A stretch of DNA of 64,000 bases from the NCBI GenBank assembly GCA_965226695.1, contig OZ245405.1, positions 1,798,001 to 1,862,000 on the forward strand. Direction: 5' to 3'. The DNA comes from CATOSD01 sp965226695. GTDB lineage: Bacteria; Chloroflexota; Dehalococcoidia; Lucifugimonadales; CATOSD01. Shown here one piece after another: positions 15,394 through 24,276 of this stretch. Numbering within the stretch: position 1 is the stretch's first letter; the number at the start of each line of letters is the position of its first letter. The notes under the pieces were generated by a model, which had not been told where the DNA came from, did no database searches, and saw only the letters and a list, made by a program, of their open reading frames with translations. Both the position numbers and the translations under genes were made by a program.

Positions 15394-16238
15394 GGCGTCA
15401 CCTTCGCCCGTAGCAGTTCGCTGAGAGATCGGATATGGTTGATGAGAACGGTTAGACGCTTCTTGTGTGTATCGTTGAATTCCTGGTAGTCAGTCGGAGC
15501 GGTGTTTAGCCAGGACAACATGGTATTGCACCCGTGGGTATGCCGTTCTGTAGTGCGATGTAGTCGGTCAATCTCGATACGCGCCGCATCTAGGGATCGT
15601 AGTTCCGACTCGATTTTCATTTGATTCTCGGTAGCCTGCCTGGCGTGTTTCTTGTTGCGGTTGTTCAGGAACACTCCAGACCCCACGAAGGCTGCTCCGG
15701 CTAGTCCCAACCCTACAGGACCGGCCAGGGCCAGTAGCGCAGTTCCACCAGCCATTCCGCCGCCACCGGCTGCAATCGCGCCGCCACCCAACCATGCGAG
15801 GGCGGCGTTGGTTGCCGCCGCACCGGACAAGGCGGAAATGGCTGTGCCAGTCGAAGCGGCCCCAAACGTGGTGGCAACCGCCATCGCCGCCGTAGGCCCC
15901 AACGCCGCGACGCCCACGCCTGCCGTGACTCCTGCCGCGCCAGTTCCGGCCCCGAGCCGTGTAGTCGTGGCAGCCTGTGTCTGAAGTCTCTTGACCGTTC
16001 CCTGAAACCTGTTCGCTTCCACCCGGAATTCGGCGACAGACGTGTCGAACTCCTTTGGTGAGTTGGCCAGCAGGTTCACGTAAGACTCCACATCGAGAAT
16101 CAGCTCTGTGGCTGCGTCAATACGCAACTCATGCAGCGTGACGCTGGCCTGCTCGACCTGGTTGCGAGCGGCCTCGTGTCTTGCGACGGCCCTTCTGAGC
16201 TTCTCGATTGCCTCTCTACGTGCCTTTGAATTGAACAA
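15390..16238 (-). CDS. Coiled-coil and glycine-rich membrane protein, first gene of the TerB module
   Basis: About 282 residues. An N-terminal coiled coil (SKARREAIEKLRRAVARHEA and onward to about residue 110) leads to a long Gly/Ala hydrophobic region (about 118-210, including AGTGAAGVTAGVGVAALGP, LSGAAATNAALAWLGGG, GGGGMAGGTALLALAGPVGL) and a C-terminal coiled coil with basic residues (NNRNKKHARQATENQMK). This looks like a membrane-embedded or pore-like protein with cytoplasmic helices. TTG 16238 is chosen because AAGGTGA lies just upstream; the frame extends to 16325 without a better site. It starts a three-gene operon with 4-nt overlaps. Function unknown. Confidence 0.65.
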   Translation of the reverse strand: MFNSKARREAIEKLRRAVARHEAARNQVEQASVTLHELRIDAATELILDVESYVNLLANSPKEFDTSVAEFRVEANRFQGTVKRLQTQAATTTRLGAGTGAAGVTAGVGVAALGPTAAMAVATTFGAASTGTAISALSGAAATNAALAWLGGGAIAAGGGGMAGGTALLALAGPVGLGLAGAAFVGSGVFLNNRNKKHARQATENQMKIESELRSLDAARIEIDRLHRTTERHTHGCNTMLSWLNTAPTDYQEFNDTHKKRLTVLINHIRSLSELLRAKVTP

Positions 16239-16512
16239 TTGATCACCTTCAGGTGCACAGACAGTTGCGTTTCGAATCGTGTTGAGAAGATACACCATTG
16301 TTTGGAAAGCTGTGCCGCATCTCACTGAAGTTTGTTTTGACTGTCAAATGCCTTCCTTGGCGGCAATATGTGTGGCCCGCCAGGGTGGCCATTCGGTCGC
16401 CCTCAACGCGCGCTCTGCCAAATACGCCGCACAGGACAGCCCTGGTGACCATAAGGGTTGCGACCATGAGCCGCCCAGAGTCATCCTGGAAAAGGTTCGC
16501 TGCCCGTCTGTA

Positions 16513-17195
16513 GAGCCTGTTTCAGATTACTAGGTGCGCCCAAAGCCGTCTCCCTCGCGAACAGCCTGCCCCCGCGCCCAACTCTGAACCTACGGCAATC
16601 GCCATGCGTTCGCCATATTGCTTAGCCAATTTCCCCCGGGCGCCCCAACGCACACCCCGGCCACACCCCCTCGCCCAAACCCGACCCACTCGCTCCCCCG
16701 TACCCGAAAAAACGTCACTCTCCCGTGCCACCCATTCCCCGGACCTGACCCATCCAACCCCACACACGACCCAAGTAGTCGCCACGTCTGCACCATTTCT
16801 CCCCACCAATCCGCCCCAATTCCGCAATTTCGCCACCCCACTTGAAATATACGCACAAGCGTGCTACCCTCGCCCACGCCAGGAACCGGCCCCGTGGCCG
16901 GAAACCCTACCCCCAAACGGGGAAGGCCCCAGGCATCCCTAGGGGCGTCCCTTTTGGGCGCCCTGTGGCAGTGAAGACACGGCTGAGTGACCCTGCTCCG
17001 TCCCCCTGTCCTCCTCTGCCACGCGGCGCCACTTTTGTGTCCCGACAACCCGCGCCAGCATTACAGATTCGCGCGGGGCCGGCGACACCCTCAGCTACGA
17101 GGCGCACAGAATGTCGCAGAAACGAACAGACTTCGCCTTCCCGCTTTCGCGGGAACAACGGTGTTGGGGGGCGCCAAGCAATCTGAAACAGGCTC
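16513..17195. mobile_element. MITE-like non-autonomous element, intact copy
   Basis: A 683-bp element bounded by terminal inverted repeats: GAGCCTGTTTCAGATT at 16513-16528 and its exact complement AATCTGAAACAGGCTC at 17180-17195, with similarity continuing about 12 bp inward. CCGTCTGTA (16504-16512) and CCGTCTGCA (17196-17204) form a 9-bp target-site duplication with one mismatch. It contains no recognisable gene; the small open frames inside are antisense-like, Pro/Arg-rich and match no family. A second copy lies at 49904-52421, interrupted by an IS. It fills most of the roughly 1.08-kb gap between the TerB module and alaS. Confidence 0.85.
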
Positions 17196-17319
17196 CCGTC
17201 TGCATCTGCCGGTTGACTGGCGGGGGTGGATTGCCTACCATTTCCTATGCTTGGGGCACGACCGCGGACAATGCGGAGCTTGCCCTACCCATCCCTAGAA
17301 GAATTCCAGGTGCGCCACT

Positions 17320-19969
17320 ATGAACAGCAACGACATACGCGAGCGGTTCCTGAGCTACTTCGAGAGCAAGGCGCACACTCGCGTCGCGAGCTCCTCGCTC
17401 ATCCCCGTCGGCGACCCGACGCTGCTGCTGACGTCGGCGGGAATGGTGCAGTTCAAGCCGTACTTCTCCGGCGATGCCGAGCCGCCCAACCGGAGGCTCA
17501 CCTCGTCCCAGAAGTCTTTCCGCACGGTGGACATCGACGAGGTGGGCGACTCCACGCATCTCACGCTGTTCGAAATGCTGGGCAACTTCAGCATTGGCGA
17601 CTACTTCAAGAAAGAGGCGATAGATTTCGCGCTGGAGTTCTTCGAGACGGAGTTCGGGCTGGCAAAGGAACGCTTTGCCATCACTATCCACGACACGGAT
17701 GACGAGAGCTTTCATCTATGGCGTGAGGCGGGCGTCGCCGCGGGCGAGATATACCGGTTCGGCGACGAGGACAACTGGTGGGGCCCGGCCGGCCTGGAAG
17801 GGCCCTTGCGGCCCGTGCAGCGAGCTTCACTACGATTTCGGCGAGGGCAGGGGGTGCCTGCGCTCCGACTGCGGCCCCAACTGTGCCTATCCGAAGAACG
17901 ACGCCGGCGACGCCTGCGACAGGTACGTGGAGCTGTGGAACCTGGTCTTCATGCAGTACTACCACCACCTGGACGGCACGCGGGACCCGCTGCCCGCGCC
18001 GAGTGTGGACACCGGCATGGGCCTGGAACGGGCTGCCGTCGTCATGCAGGGAGTGACCACGATTTACGAGACTGACCTGTTCCTGCCGTTGCTAGCCCGC
18101 GTCGAGGCGCTGTCAGGGCGCAGCTATGGCGCCGACGCCGGTGACGATTACGCCATGAGGGTCGTCTCCGAGCACGCTCGCAGCTCGACGTTTCTAATCG
18201 GCGACGGCGTCGTCCCGGGCAACGAGGGCAGGGGATACGTGCTGCGCCGCGTCATTCGCCGCGGCATCCGGCACGGGCGTCAGCTAGGCATGGATGGCGC
18301 GTTTCTGGGAGACGTAGCGGGAGAGGTCATCGACCAGATGGGCGGCGTCTATCCTGAGCTGCGGAACCACCAGGATTTCATCCTGACGGTGCTGAGGCTG
18401 GAGGAGGACCGCTTCCAGCAGGCGTTCCGCAATGGCTACGAGGCGCTGTCCGAGGCGCTCCAAGGCGCCGAGTCGTTGCCCGGCGAGGTGGTCTTCCGGC
18501 TGTGGGACACATACGGCTTTCCGGTCGAGATGACAAGCGAGATAGCCAGGGAGCGGGGCATCGAGGTGGACATGGCCGGGTTCGAGGAGCAGATGGCCTC
18601 GCAGCGGGAGCGCGCCCGAGCGACGGCCCAGTTTGGTGGGGACCGAGCCAAGATCCGCGTGTACGAGAGCATGTCGGTGGGAGCGACGCGCTTCCTGGGC
18701 TACGAGCAGCTCACGGCGAGCTCGGTCGTGATCGGCCTCATCAGCGGCGACGAGCTAGCCACCGAGGCAGCGGAGGGCCAGGACGTCGAGATTGTGCTGG
18801 TGGAGACGCCGTTCTATCCCGAGGGCGGCGGCCAGGTGGGAGACGTCGGCCAGCTTGTCGGACCAAACGGAAGCGTGGAAGTCCACGACACGCTGGAGGT
18901 GATGCTCGAGGTGATCGTCCACTTCGGCAGGGTGTCCGCAGGCGCCATCGCCCTGGGAGACAGCGTGGAGGCCTACGTGGACGAGATTCGGCGGGAGGAC
19001 ACCGCCCGCAACCACACGGCGACCCACCTGCTCCACGCCGCGTTGCGCCAGGTGCTCGGCCCTCACGTGAGGCAGGCAGGCTCCCTCGTCGCGCCGGACC
19101 GGCTGCGCTTCGACTTTTCGCACGTGCAACCGGTCAGCGACGAGGAAATGTGGCAGGTGCAGCTTCTGGTGAACGAGAAGCTGCGCCAGAACGCCAGGAT
19201 CGTAAAGAGCGAGGACACCTACGCCGCGGCGATCAGCAAAGGCGCGCTGGCGTTTTTCGGAGACAAGTACGGCGACAGGGTGCGCCTGGTCGAGATCGCG
19301 AACGGCGCGACGTTCAGCTTCGAGGTGTGCGGCGGGACTCACGTCGTGCGCACGGGCGAGCTGGGCGCGGTGTACGTGCTCGGCGAGTCCAGCGTCGGCG
19401 CGGGAATGCGGCGCATCGAGGCGGTGAGCGGGCGCGCGGCGGAGCGGCTGGTCTGGGAGCGCTTCCGGCGCGAGGAGGCCGTGGCGCGGCGGCTCCAGGT
19501 GCCGCCCACGGAGGCCGAGGACAGGGTAGAGTCGCTCGTTGCCGCGCTGGACGAGGCGAACAGGGCGCTCGCGGCGCTGGAGAGGCGCCAGTCGCTGTTG
19601 GCAGCGGAAAGCCTGCTCGCGGACTGCCAGGATGTCGGCGGCGTCAGCGTGCTTGCCGCCAGAACGACCGCTGCCAGCGCCGACTCCCTGCGCGAGGTGG
19701 GTGATTGGCTGCGCGACAAGCTCGGAAGCGGTGTCGTGGTGCTGGGGTCCGTAATAGGCGAGCGGCCGCTGCTCGTGTCCATGGTGACCGCCGACCTCGT
19801 TGAACGAGGACTGGACGCCAGCGTAATTGCCAGGGGGGCCGCAAAGGCGATTCAGGGCGGCGGCGGCGGACGGCCGGACGTGGCGCAGGCGGGCGGGCGG
19901 CGCGCCGACAGGCTGGACGACGCCCTGGCGCTGGTGCCCGGTCTGGTGCGCGAGAGCCAGGCCGGATGA
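17320..19969 (+). CDS. alaS: Alanyl-tRNA synthetase with a +1 frame disruption
   Basis: Charges tRNA-Ala; essential. The first frame (17320 onward) gives the class II catalytic start (SYFESKAHTRVASSSLIPVG, SFRTVDIDEVGDSTHLTLFE) up to DNWWGPAG. The protein continues in the next frame with GPCGPCSELHYDFGEG, then the ATP site, VVSEHARSSTFLIGDGVVPG, the editing-domain HTATH and CGGTH zinc motifs, and the DHHA1 C-terminal domain. Removing one T of TTG at 17806-17808 restores EGPCGPCSE. The joined product is about 882 residues, normal length, with all key motifs. An assembly error is the simplest explanation for an essential gene; a true mutation or recoding cannot be excluded. ruvX overlaps its end by 4 nt. 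Confidence 0.93.
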
Positions 19970-20382
19970 GGATTCTCGCGCTCGACGTGGGGGAGAAGCG
20001 GATCGGACTGGCGCTCAGCGACCCCACGTGCCTGATAGCGTCGCCCATCGACGCAATTGAACTGGACGACGGCGAGGAGGCCCACGAGCAGGTCGCCCGC
20101 CACGCTTCCGGCTTTGAGCTGAGCGAGATCGTGGTCGGCATGCCCTACACGATGTCGGGCGCACGAGGACGCCAGGCGGGGCGCGTAGCCGCGTTCGTGC
20201 GCGAGCTCGTCAAGCTCGTTGACGTTCCCGTGACGACGGTCGACGAGAGGCTGTCCACGGCGCAGGCCGAGCGGCTCCTTAGAGGCCGCGGAGTGGAGCC
20301 GTCGCGCGACAAGGGGAGGCTGGACTCCGCCGCCGCCGCGGTGATACTCCAGAGCTATCTGGACTCGCGGCGGCTGGGGTGA
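19966..20382 (+). CDS. ruvX: Putative Holliday junction resolvase / pre-16S rRNA nuclease YqgF
   Basis: A 138-residue RNase-H-fold protein. MRILALDVGEKRIGLALSD carries the catalytic Asp and the GxKRIGLA motif, ELSEIVVGMPYTMSG the central strand, and VTTVDERLSTAQAERLL plus the late DSAAAAVILQSYLD the remaining acidic residues. YqgF proteins process the 5' end of 16S rRNA and were earlier proposed as junction resolvases. The ATG overlaps the alaS stop (ATGA), so the two are translationally coupled, an arrangement common in bacteria. Confidence 0.93.
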   Translation: MRILALDVGEKRIGLALSDPTCLIASPIDAIELDDGEEAHEQVARHASGFELSEIVVGMPYTMSGARGRQAGRVAAFVRELVKLVDVPVTTVDERLSTAQAERLLRGRGVEPSRDKGRLDSAAAAVILQSYLDSRRLG

Positions 20383-20389
20383 GGTTCGC

Positions 20390-21520
20390 TTAGGCGGCAG
20401 CTTCTCGCAGGAGCGCTGCCATCCTGCGGCGGTGGTGCACCGCATCGCCCATGTAATGCTGCAGCGTGCGTGACTTCTGGGTGAAGTACGCCAATCCGTA
20501 GTTCATGTCCACGCCAATGCCGCCGTGGACGTGGTGCGCCGCCTCGCAGGCGGTGAAGTAGGCGTCGCTCGCCACCGCTTTGGCCATCGAAATCGCGATC
20601 TGTGCGTCCGACGTCGCGCCGTCCAGCTTCCACAGCGCCTCGTATGTTGTCCAACGGGTTGACTGCTCCGAGTTCAGCGCCTCGATCAGGTGGTCCTGGA
20701 CGCGCTGGAAGTTGCCGATTGGCACGCCGAACTGGATGCGGTTCTGGCTGTACTCGACGCTGATTTCCAGTACCCGCCTGCAGCCGCCGAGCATGTAGGC
20801 GCATAGCAGCGCCGTCGCTTTGTCGATCGCCGACTCGAGCGCGGCGCCTGCCGTGCCGGGTTCGCCGATAGCCGCCGATGCCGGAACGCGCACCGCGTCC
20901 AGCGTGACCTCGCACAGCACGTCGCCGAGCCATCCGGTGTGCGGTCGCACGGTGAGGCCTCGCGCCGCCCTGTCCACCAGGAAGACGGACAGGCCAGGCG
21001 AGTCGTCAGACCTGCCCACAACCAGCAGGTAGTCGGCCAGATGGGCGTCGGGTACGAATGCCTTTGTGCCGTTCAGCTCGAACGAGTCGCCCTGCCGGGA
21101 CGCGGTGAGCCTGACGGAATCAGGAACCCAGCTTCCGCTGGCCTCGGTGAACGCCACGGCGGTGATGAGGTCGCCGCGGGCGATGGAGGGCAGCAGTTGC
21201 CGTTTCTGGCCGTCGTTGCCCGCCTCCAGGACGATTTGCGCCGCCAGCACCGACGACAGCAGAGGGCTGGGGCACAGCGCCGCGCCCAGTTCCTCGAAAA
21301 GCACGCCTATCGTGGCGAAGTCGGAAGCCTGGCCGCCATACTCGGCCGGCAGCGACATCCCAGCCCATCCCAGGCTGCCCATCTTCTTCCAGAGCTCGGG
21401 GTCGTGGCCGGTCTCGGAGCGGAACAGCTCGTCCACGCGCTCCTTAGGCAACTCCTGCCGGAGGAACTCCTGGGCGGAGTTCTTTATCATCGTCTGTTCT
21501 TGGGATAGGGAGAGGTCCAT
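20390..21520 (-). CDS. Acyl-CoA dehydrogenase family protein
   Basis: A 376-residue flavoprotein that oxidises an acyl-CoA, passing electrons to ETF. Landmarks: MDLSLSQEQTMIKNSAQEFL, GWAGMSLPAEYGGQASDF, AVAFTEASGSWVPDSVR with FAD contacts, SQNRIQFGVPIGNFQRVQDH and VHGGIGVDMNYGLAYFTQKS. The last of these is unusually rich in aromatic residues. Convergent with ruvX and 151 nt downstream of a second acyl-CoA dehydrogenase on the same strand, with two hairpins between. The pair may form a heteromeric enzyme as in steroid and branched acyl-CoA catabolism, which is inference. Confidence 0.9.
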   Translation of the reverse strand: MDLSLSQEQTMIKNSAQEFLRQELPKERVDELFRSETGHDPELWKKMGSLGWAGMSLPAEYGGQASDFATIGVLFEELGAALCPSPLLSSVLAAQIVLEAGNDGQKRQLLPSIARGDLITAVAFTEASGSWVPDSVRLTASRQGDSFELNGTKAFVPDAHLADYLLVVGRSDDSPGLSVFLVDRAARGLTVRPHTGWLGDVLCEVTLDAVRVPASAAIGEPGTAGAALESAIDKATALLCAYMLGGCRRVLEISVEYSQNRIQFGVPIGNFQRVQDHLIEALNSEQSTRWTTYEALWKLDGATSDAQIAISMAKAVASDAYFTACEAAHHVHGGIGVDMNYGLAYFTQKSRTLQHYMGDAVHHRRRMAALLREAAA

Positions 21521-21555
21521 TGTTTGCTCATCCTCGTTAGGCTATCCAAATTGTC

Positions 21556-21654
21556 CCTTCCCCCTGGCAGGGGGAAGGTTAGGATGGGGGTCAAGACAGG
21601 GAAATGCCCCTGCCATTCCCAAACCTACCCCTGTCAGCCTTTGACGGGGGTAGG
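21556..21654 (-). repeat. Two adjacent hairpins between acyl-CoA dehydrogenase genes
   Basis: CCTTCCCCC/GGGGGAAGG (21556-21578, 9-bp stem) and CCTACCCCTGTCA/TTGACGGGGGTAGG (21624-21654, 12 bp with one wobble). They follow the upstream gene's stop at 21672 and may attenuate read-through. Such G/C-run palindromes are common as dispersed intergenic repeats. Confidence 0.6.
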
Positions 21655-21671
21655 GACTCGCGGACGGCGCC

Positions 21672-22916
21672 CTATCTGCGGGCCGTCGCCGTCGACGGCG
21701 TGGGCGCGGCGCGTTCCCGCGTGCGACTAACGCCGAGCCTGCGGGCTATGATGACCTTCTGGATTTCGATCGCGCCGCCAGGGTGGGCCGCGGTGAGGCT
21801 CGCGCGCTGGTGCACTTCGAGCTCGCCGTCCAATGGAGCCATGGCGTCATTGAAGTCCAGCATCGCCTTCAGGCCGCCCACCTCGCGGATGACGTCCGCG
21901 GTCCGCAGCCCGGCCTCCCTGCGCCAGAGCGACAGGTGCGAGCCGTGGAAGCTCATTTCCTGGTGGGTGCTGTACATCCAATGGTTGCGCGCGCCGAGAA
22001 GCCGTTGTACCTCGTTGTCGACGTAGGCCTTCATCAGCAGTTGCTCGTTGTGTTCGTCTTTGTCGAGGCCGTTCTCGGCGCAGTAGGCGAGGAACCTCTT
22101 GAACGTGGAGTTCCTGGGCACCACCTCGCCGCCGCCGCCGTGCTCGATTTCGAGCGTAGTCTGCGCGACCTGCCAGCCCTGGGTCTCGCCGCCAATCAGG
22201 CGGTTCGCCGGCACGCGCACGTTGTCCAGAAACATCTGGCGCTTGCCCTGGCCTACGAGCAGGTCCAGGGTCTGCACCGTAATGCCCGGCGTGTCGCCCG
22301 GTATCATGAAGTAGCCCATGTTGCGGTGGCGGGGAGCGTCGGGGTCGGTGACGGCGAGCGTGAACAGCTCGCCCATCTGAACGTCGTCGGGCACCTTGTT
22401 ATCGGGGTCGGCATAGCCGGCGTCTCCCCCGACGAACACCTTCTGGCCGGTGATCACCCAGTCGTCGCCGTCTCTCACGGCGCGCGACTGAAGGCTCGCC
22501 AGATCGGAGCCAGCGCCCGGCTCGGTAAAAAGCTGCCAGCCGAGCTTCTCGCCGCTAAGACGCGGCCCAAGAATCTCGCGCTTCTGCTCCTCGGTGCCCC
22601 ACACGAGTATGGCGGGAAGGTCGAGGCTGTTGTCGTAGAAGGGCGGCAGATCGGCCTTCTCCAGCTCTTCGCGGATTACCACGGCCTCCTCGGTAGACAG
22701 GCCGCCGCCGCCGTATTCCTTCGGGAAAGTGGGGTGCAGCCAGCCCTTTCTGCCGAGGTGCAGCCGGAACTGCCGAACCTGTTCCCACGTGTGGGCGTCG
22801 ACGTGGCTGGACTCCAGAGGGCGGTCGATGTCGGTGGGCAGGTTCTCGGCGAGCCAGTCCTTCACCTCGCGGCGAAACTCATCCTGCTCATGAGTGTATC
22901 GATACATGAAGTCCAT
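21672..22916 (-). CDS. Acyl-CoA dehydrogenase family protein
   Basis: A 414-residue member of the same family as the next gene. Visible are RKGWLHPTFPKEYGGGGLS, WQLFTEPGAGSDLASLQS (flavin and substrate contacts), DDWVITGQKVFVGG and a C-terminal helical domain with LLMKAYVDNEVQRLLGARNH. ATG 22916 is set by AAGGAGG 8 nt upstream; the frame is open further but the extra residues are basic and unrelated. It has the length of the large dehydrogenases that act on bulky acyl-CoAs. Probably transcribed with the gene at 20390-21520. Divergent from the substrate-binding-fold gene at 23154. Confidence 0.9.
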   Translation of the reverse strand: MDFMYRYTHEQDEFRREVKDWLAENLPTDIDRPLESSHVDAHTWEQVRQFRLHLGRKGWLHPTFPKEYGGGGLSTEEAVVIREELEKADLPPFYDNSLDLPAILVWGTEEQKREILGPRLSGEKLGWQLFTEPGAGSDLASLQSRAVRDGDDWVITGQKVFVGGDAGYADPDNKVPDDVQMGELFTLAVTDPDAPRHRNMGYFMIPGDTPGITVQTLDLLVGQGKRQMFLDNVRVPANRLIGGETQGWQVAQTTLEIEHGGGGEVVPRNSTFKRFLAYCAENGLDKDEHNEQLLMKAYVDNEVQRLLGARNHWMYSTHQEMSFHGSHLSLWRREAGLRTADVIREVGGLKAMLDFNDAMAPLDGELEVHQRASLTAAHPGGAIEIQKVIIARRLGVSRTRERAAPTPSTATARR

Positions 22917-23153
22917 GGATGCCCCTCCTTGCCGTTTGGCGCTCCAACGACCCTTCGTGTGGTCGTCCCGGCGGCGCCTTTCGCGCAAGTCCACGATAAT
23001 GGCGTTGCGAACAGATGTCAACGCGGCGCGGGTTGACTGGCGGGGCGAACTGGGAATAGTCTTTTCGTGTATCTGCGGCGCGCTGCGCGCCCAACGGACG
23101 ATGGGAGGGACGGCGACGAGATGGAGCGAGACCCGTAAGAGGAGCGATATCAA

Positions 23154-24092
23154 ATGGCGAAACTAGCACTGAAGACCGCGATAGGCCGCTACGGTCATAC
23201 GCTGCCGCTGATGGACGGCTCGGTGGCCTCCGAGCGGTTTGCCTTCGATTGGGCGGAGTACGTGACCATCGTGGGCGTGTTCAGGACCATGGTGAGGACG
23301 AGCGCCTACGAAGTGTCCGAGATGGCGCTATCGACATACCTGTGCGCGCGGGCGCATGGCAAGCCGATGACGGCGATTCCGGTGTTCATTACGCGCAGCT
23401 TCAACCACGGTGACGTCGTCTACAACGCGGACTCAGGCATTGGGTCGCCCCGAGACCTGGCGGGCAAGCGCGTCGGTGTGCGGGCGTACACGGTGACGCC
23501 CGGCGTCTGGGCCAGGGGGATACTGAAGCACGAGTACGGCCTTGATCTGGACGCCGTGACCTGGGTGCTGGGATCCGACGAGCACGTGGCGGAGTTCGTG
23601 GAGCCGCCGAACGTGGTGTCCGCGCCCGCCGGCAGTGACTTGGGCGACATGCTGCTAAGTGGCGAACTGGACGCCGCGATAGGGGTGGGCGGCCTGGACT
23701 CGGCTCGCATCCGGCCACTGATCCCGGACGCACGCCACGCGGCGCTTAGCTTCCACGAGGAGACGGGCGTGTACCCGATAAGCCACATCGTCGTCATCAG
23801 GAACGACGCAATCGAGGCGCATCCGTGGCTTCCCTGCGAGCTGTTCGGACTGTTCGAGGCGGCCAGGGACGACTATGCGAGCCGCCTCGCCACCGGTGCG
23901 GCCCCGCACCCGGGCGACGACACCATAGCGCCGCTGCGCTCCGCCGGCGCCGCCGAGCCTTTGCCCTACGGCATCGAGGCAAACAGGGTGGCGCTGAAGA
24001 CGTTCATCGAGTGGAACGTAGAACAGGGCATAATTCCCGCGCGGGTTAGCGTGGAGGAGGTGTTCGCGGAGGGCACGCTGGACCTGGGGTAG
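23154..24092 (+). CDS. Periplasmic-binding-fold protein, 4,5-dihydroxyphthalate decarboxylase/NMT1-like
   Basis: A 312-residue protein resembling Pht5-type proteins, which adopt a type 2 periplasmic-binding fold. Features are SEMALSTYLCARAHGKPMTA, FITRSFNHGDVVYNADSGI, PRDLAGKRVGVRAYTVTPGV and DAAIGVGGLDSARIRPLIPD. No signal peptide is present, so it is likely cytoplasmic and may be an enzyme rather than a transport receptor. AGGAG stands 9 nt before the ATG. No transporter genes lie next to it. Decarboxylase activity on an aromatic acid is suggested only by the family name. Confidence 0.78.
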   Translation: MAKLALKTAIGRYGHTLPLMDGSVASERFAFDWAEYVTIVGVFRTMVRTSAYEVSEMALSTYLCARAHGKPMTAIPVFITRSFNHGDVVYNADSGIGSPRDLAGKRVGVRAYTVTPGVWARGILKHEYGLDLDAVTWVLGSDEHVAEFVEPPNVVSAPAGSDLGDMLLSGELDAAIGVGGLDSARIRPLIPDARHAALSFHEETGVYPISHIVVIRNDAIEAHPWLPCELFGLFEAARDDYASRLATGAAPHPGDDTIAPLRSAGAAEPLPYGIEANRVALKTFIEWNVEQGIIPARVSVEEVFAEGTLDLG

Positions 24093-24218
24093 GGCGGCCG
24101 CGGCACGACACCAGCGAGCGCGGTTGGTCCGGGTTGGCCCGGCGTTCGGGTCATTTCCATCGCAACCGGGGAATCGGGGGTGACCGCCCGCAGAACGCTG
24201 GTGGAGCACTGAACTCAA

Positions 24219-24247
24219 AAGGGCGGCCCCCATCGGGAGCCGCCCTT
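24219..24247. terminator. Bidirectional terminator hairpin
   Basis: AAGGGCGGC (24219-24227) pairs perfectly with GCCGCCCTT (24239-24247) around an 11-nt loop, followed by a T-rich stretch on the plus strand (TGCTTTGTCTTT) and TTTTGAG on the minus strand. It lies between convergent genes ending at 24092 and 24277. Confidence 0.85.
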
Positions 24248-24276
24248 GCTTTGTCTTTGCTGTCGGACCGGACCGG

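Noticed and set aside
16590..17048. Small open frames inside the MITE-like element
   Set aside because: Compositionally odd, not conserved in frame between the two element copies (indels and the IS interrupt them), and without domain match.
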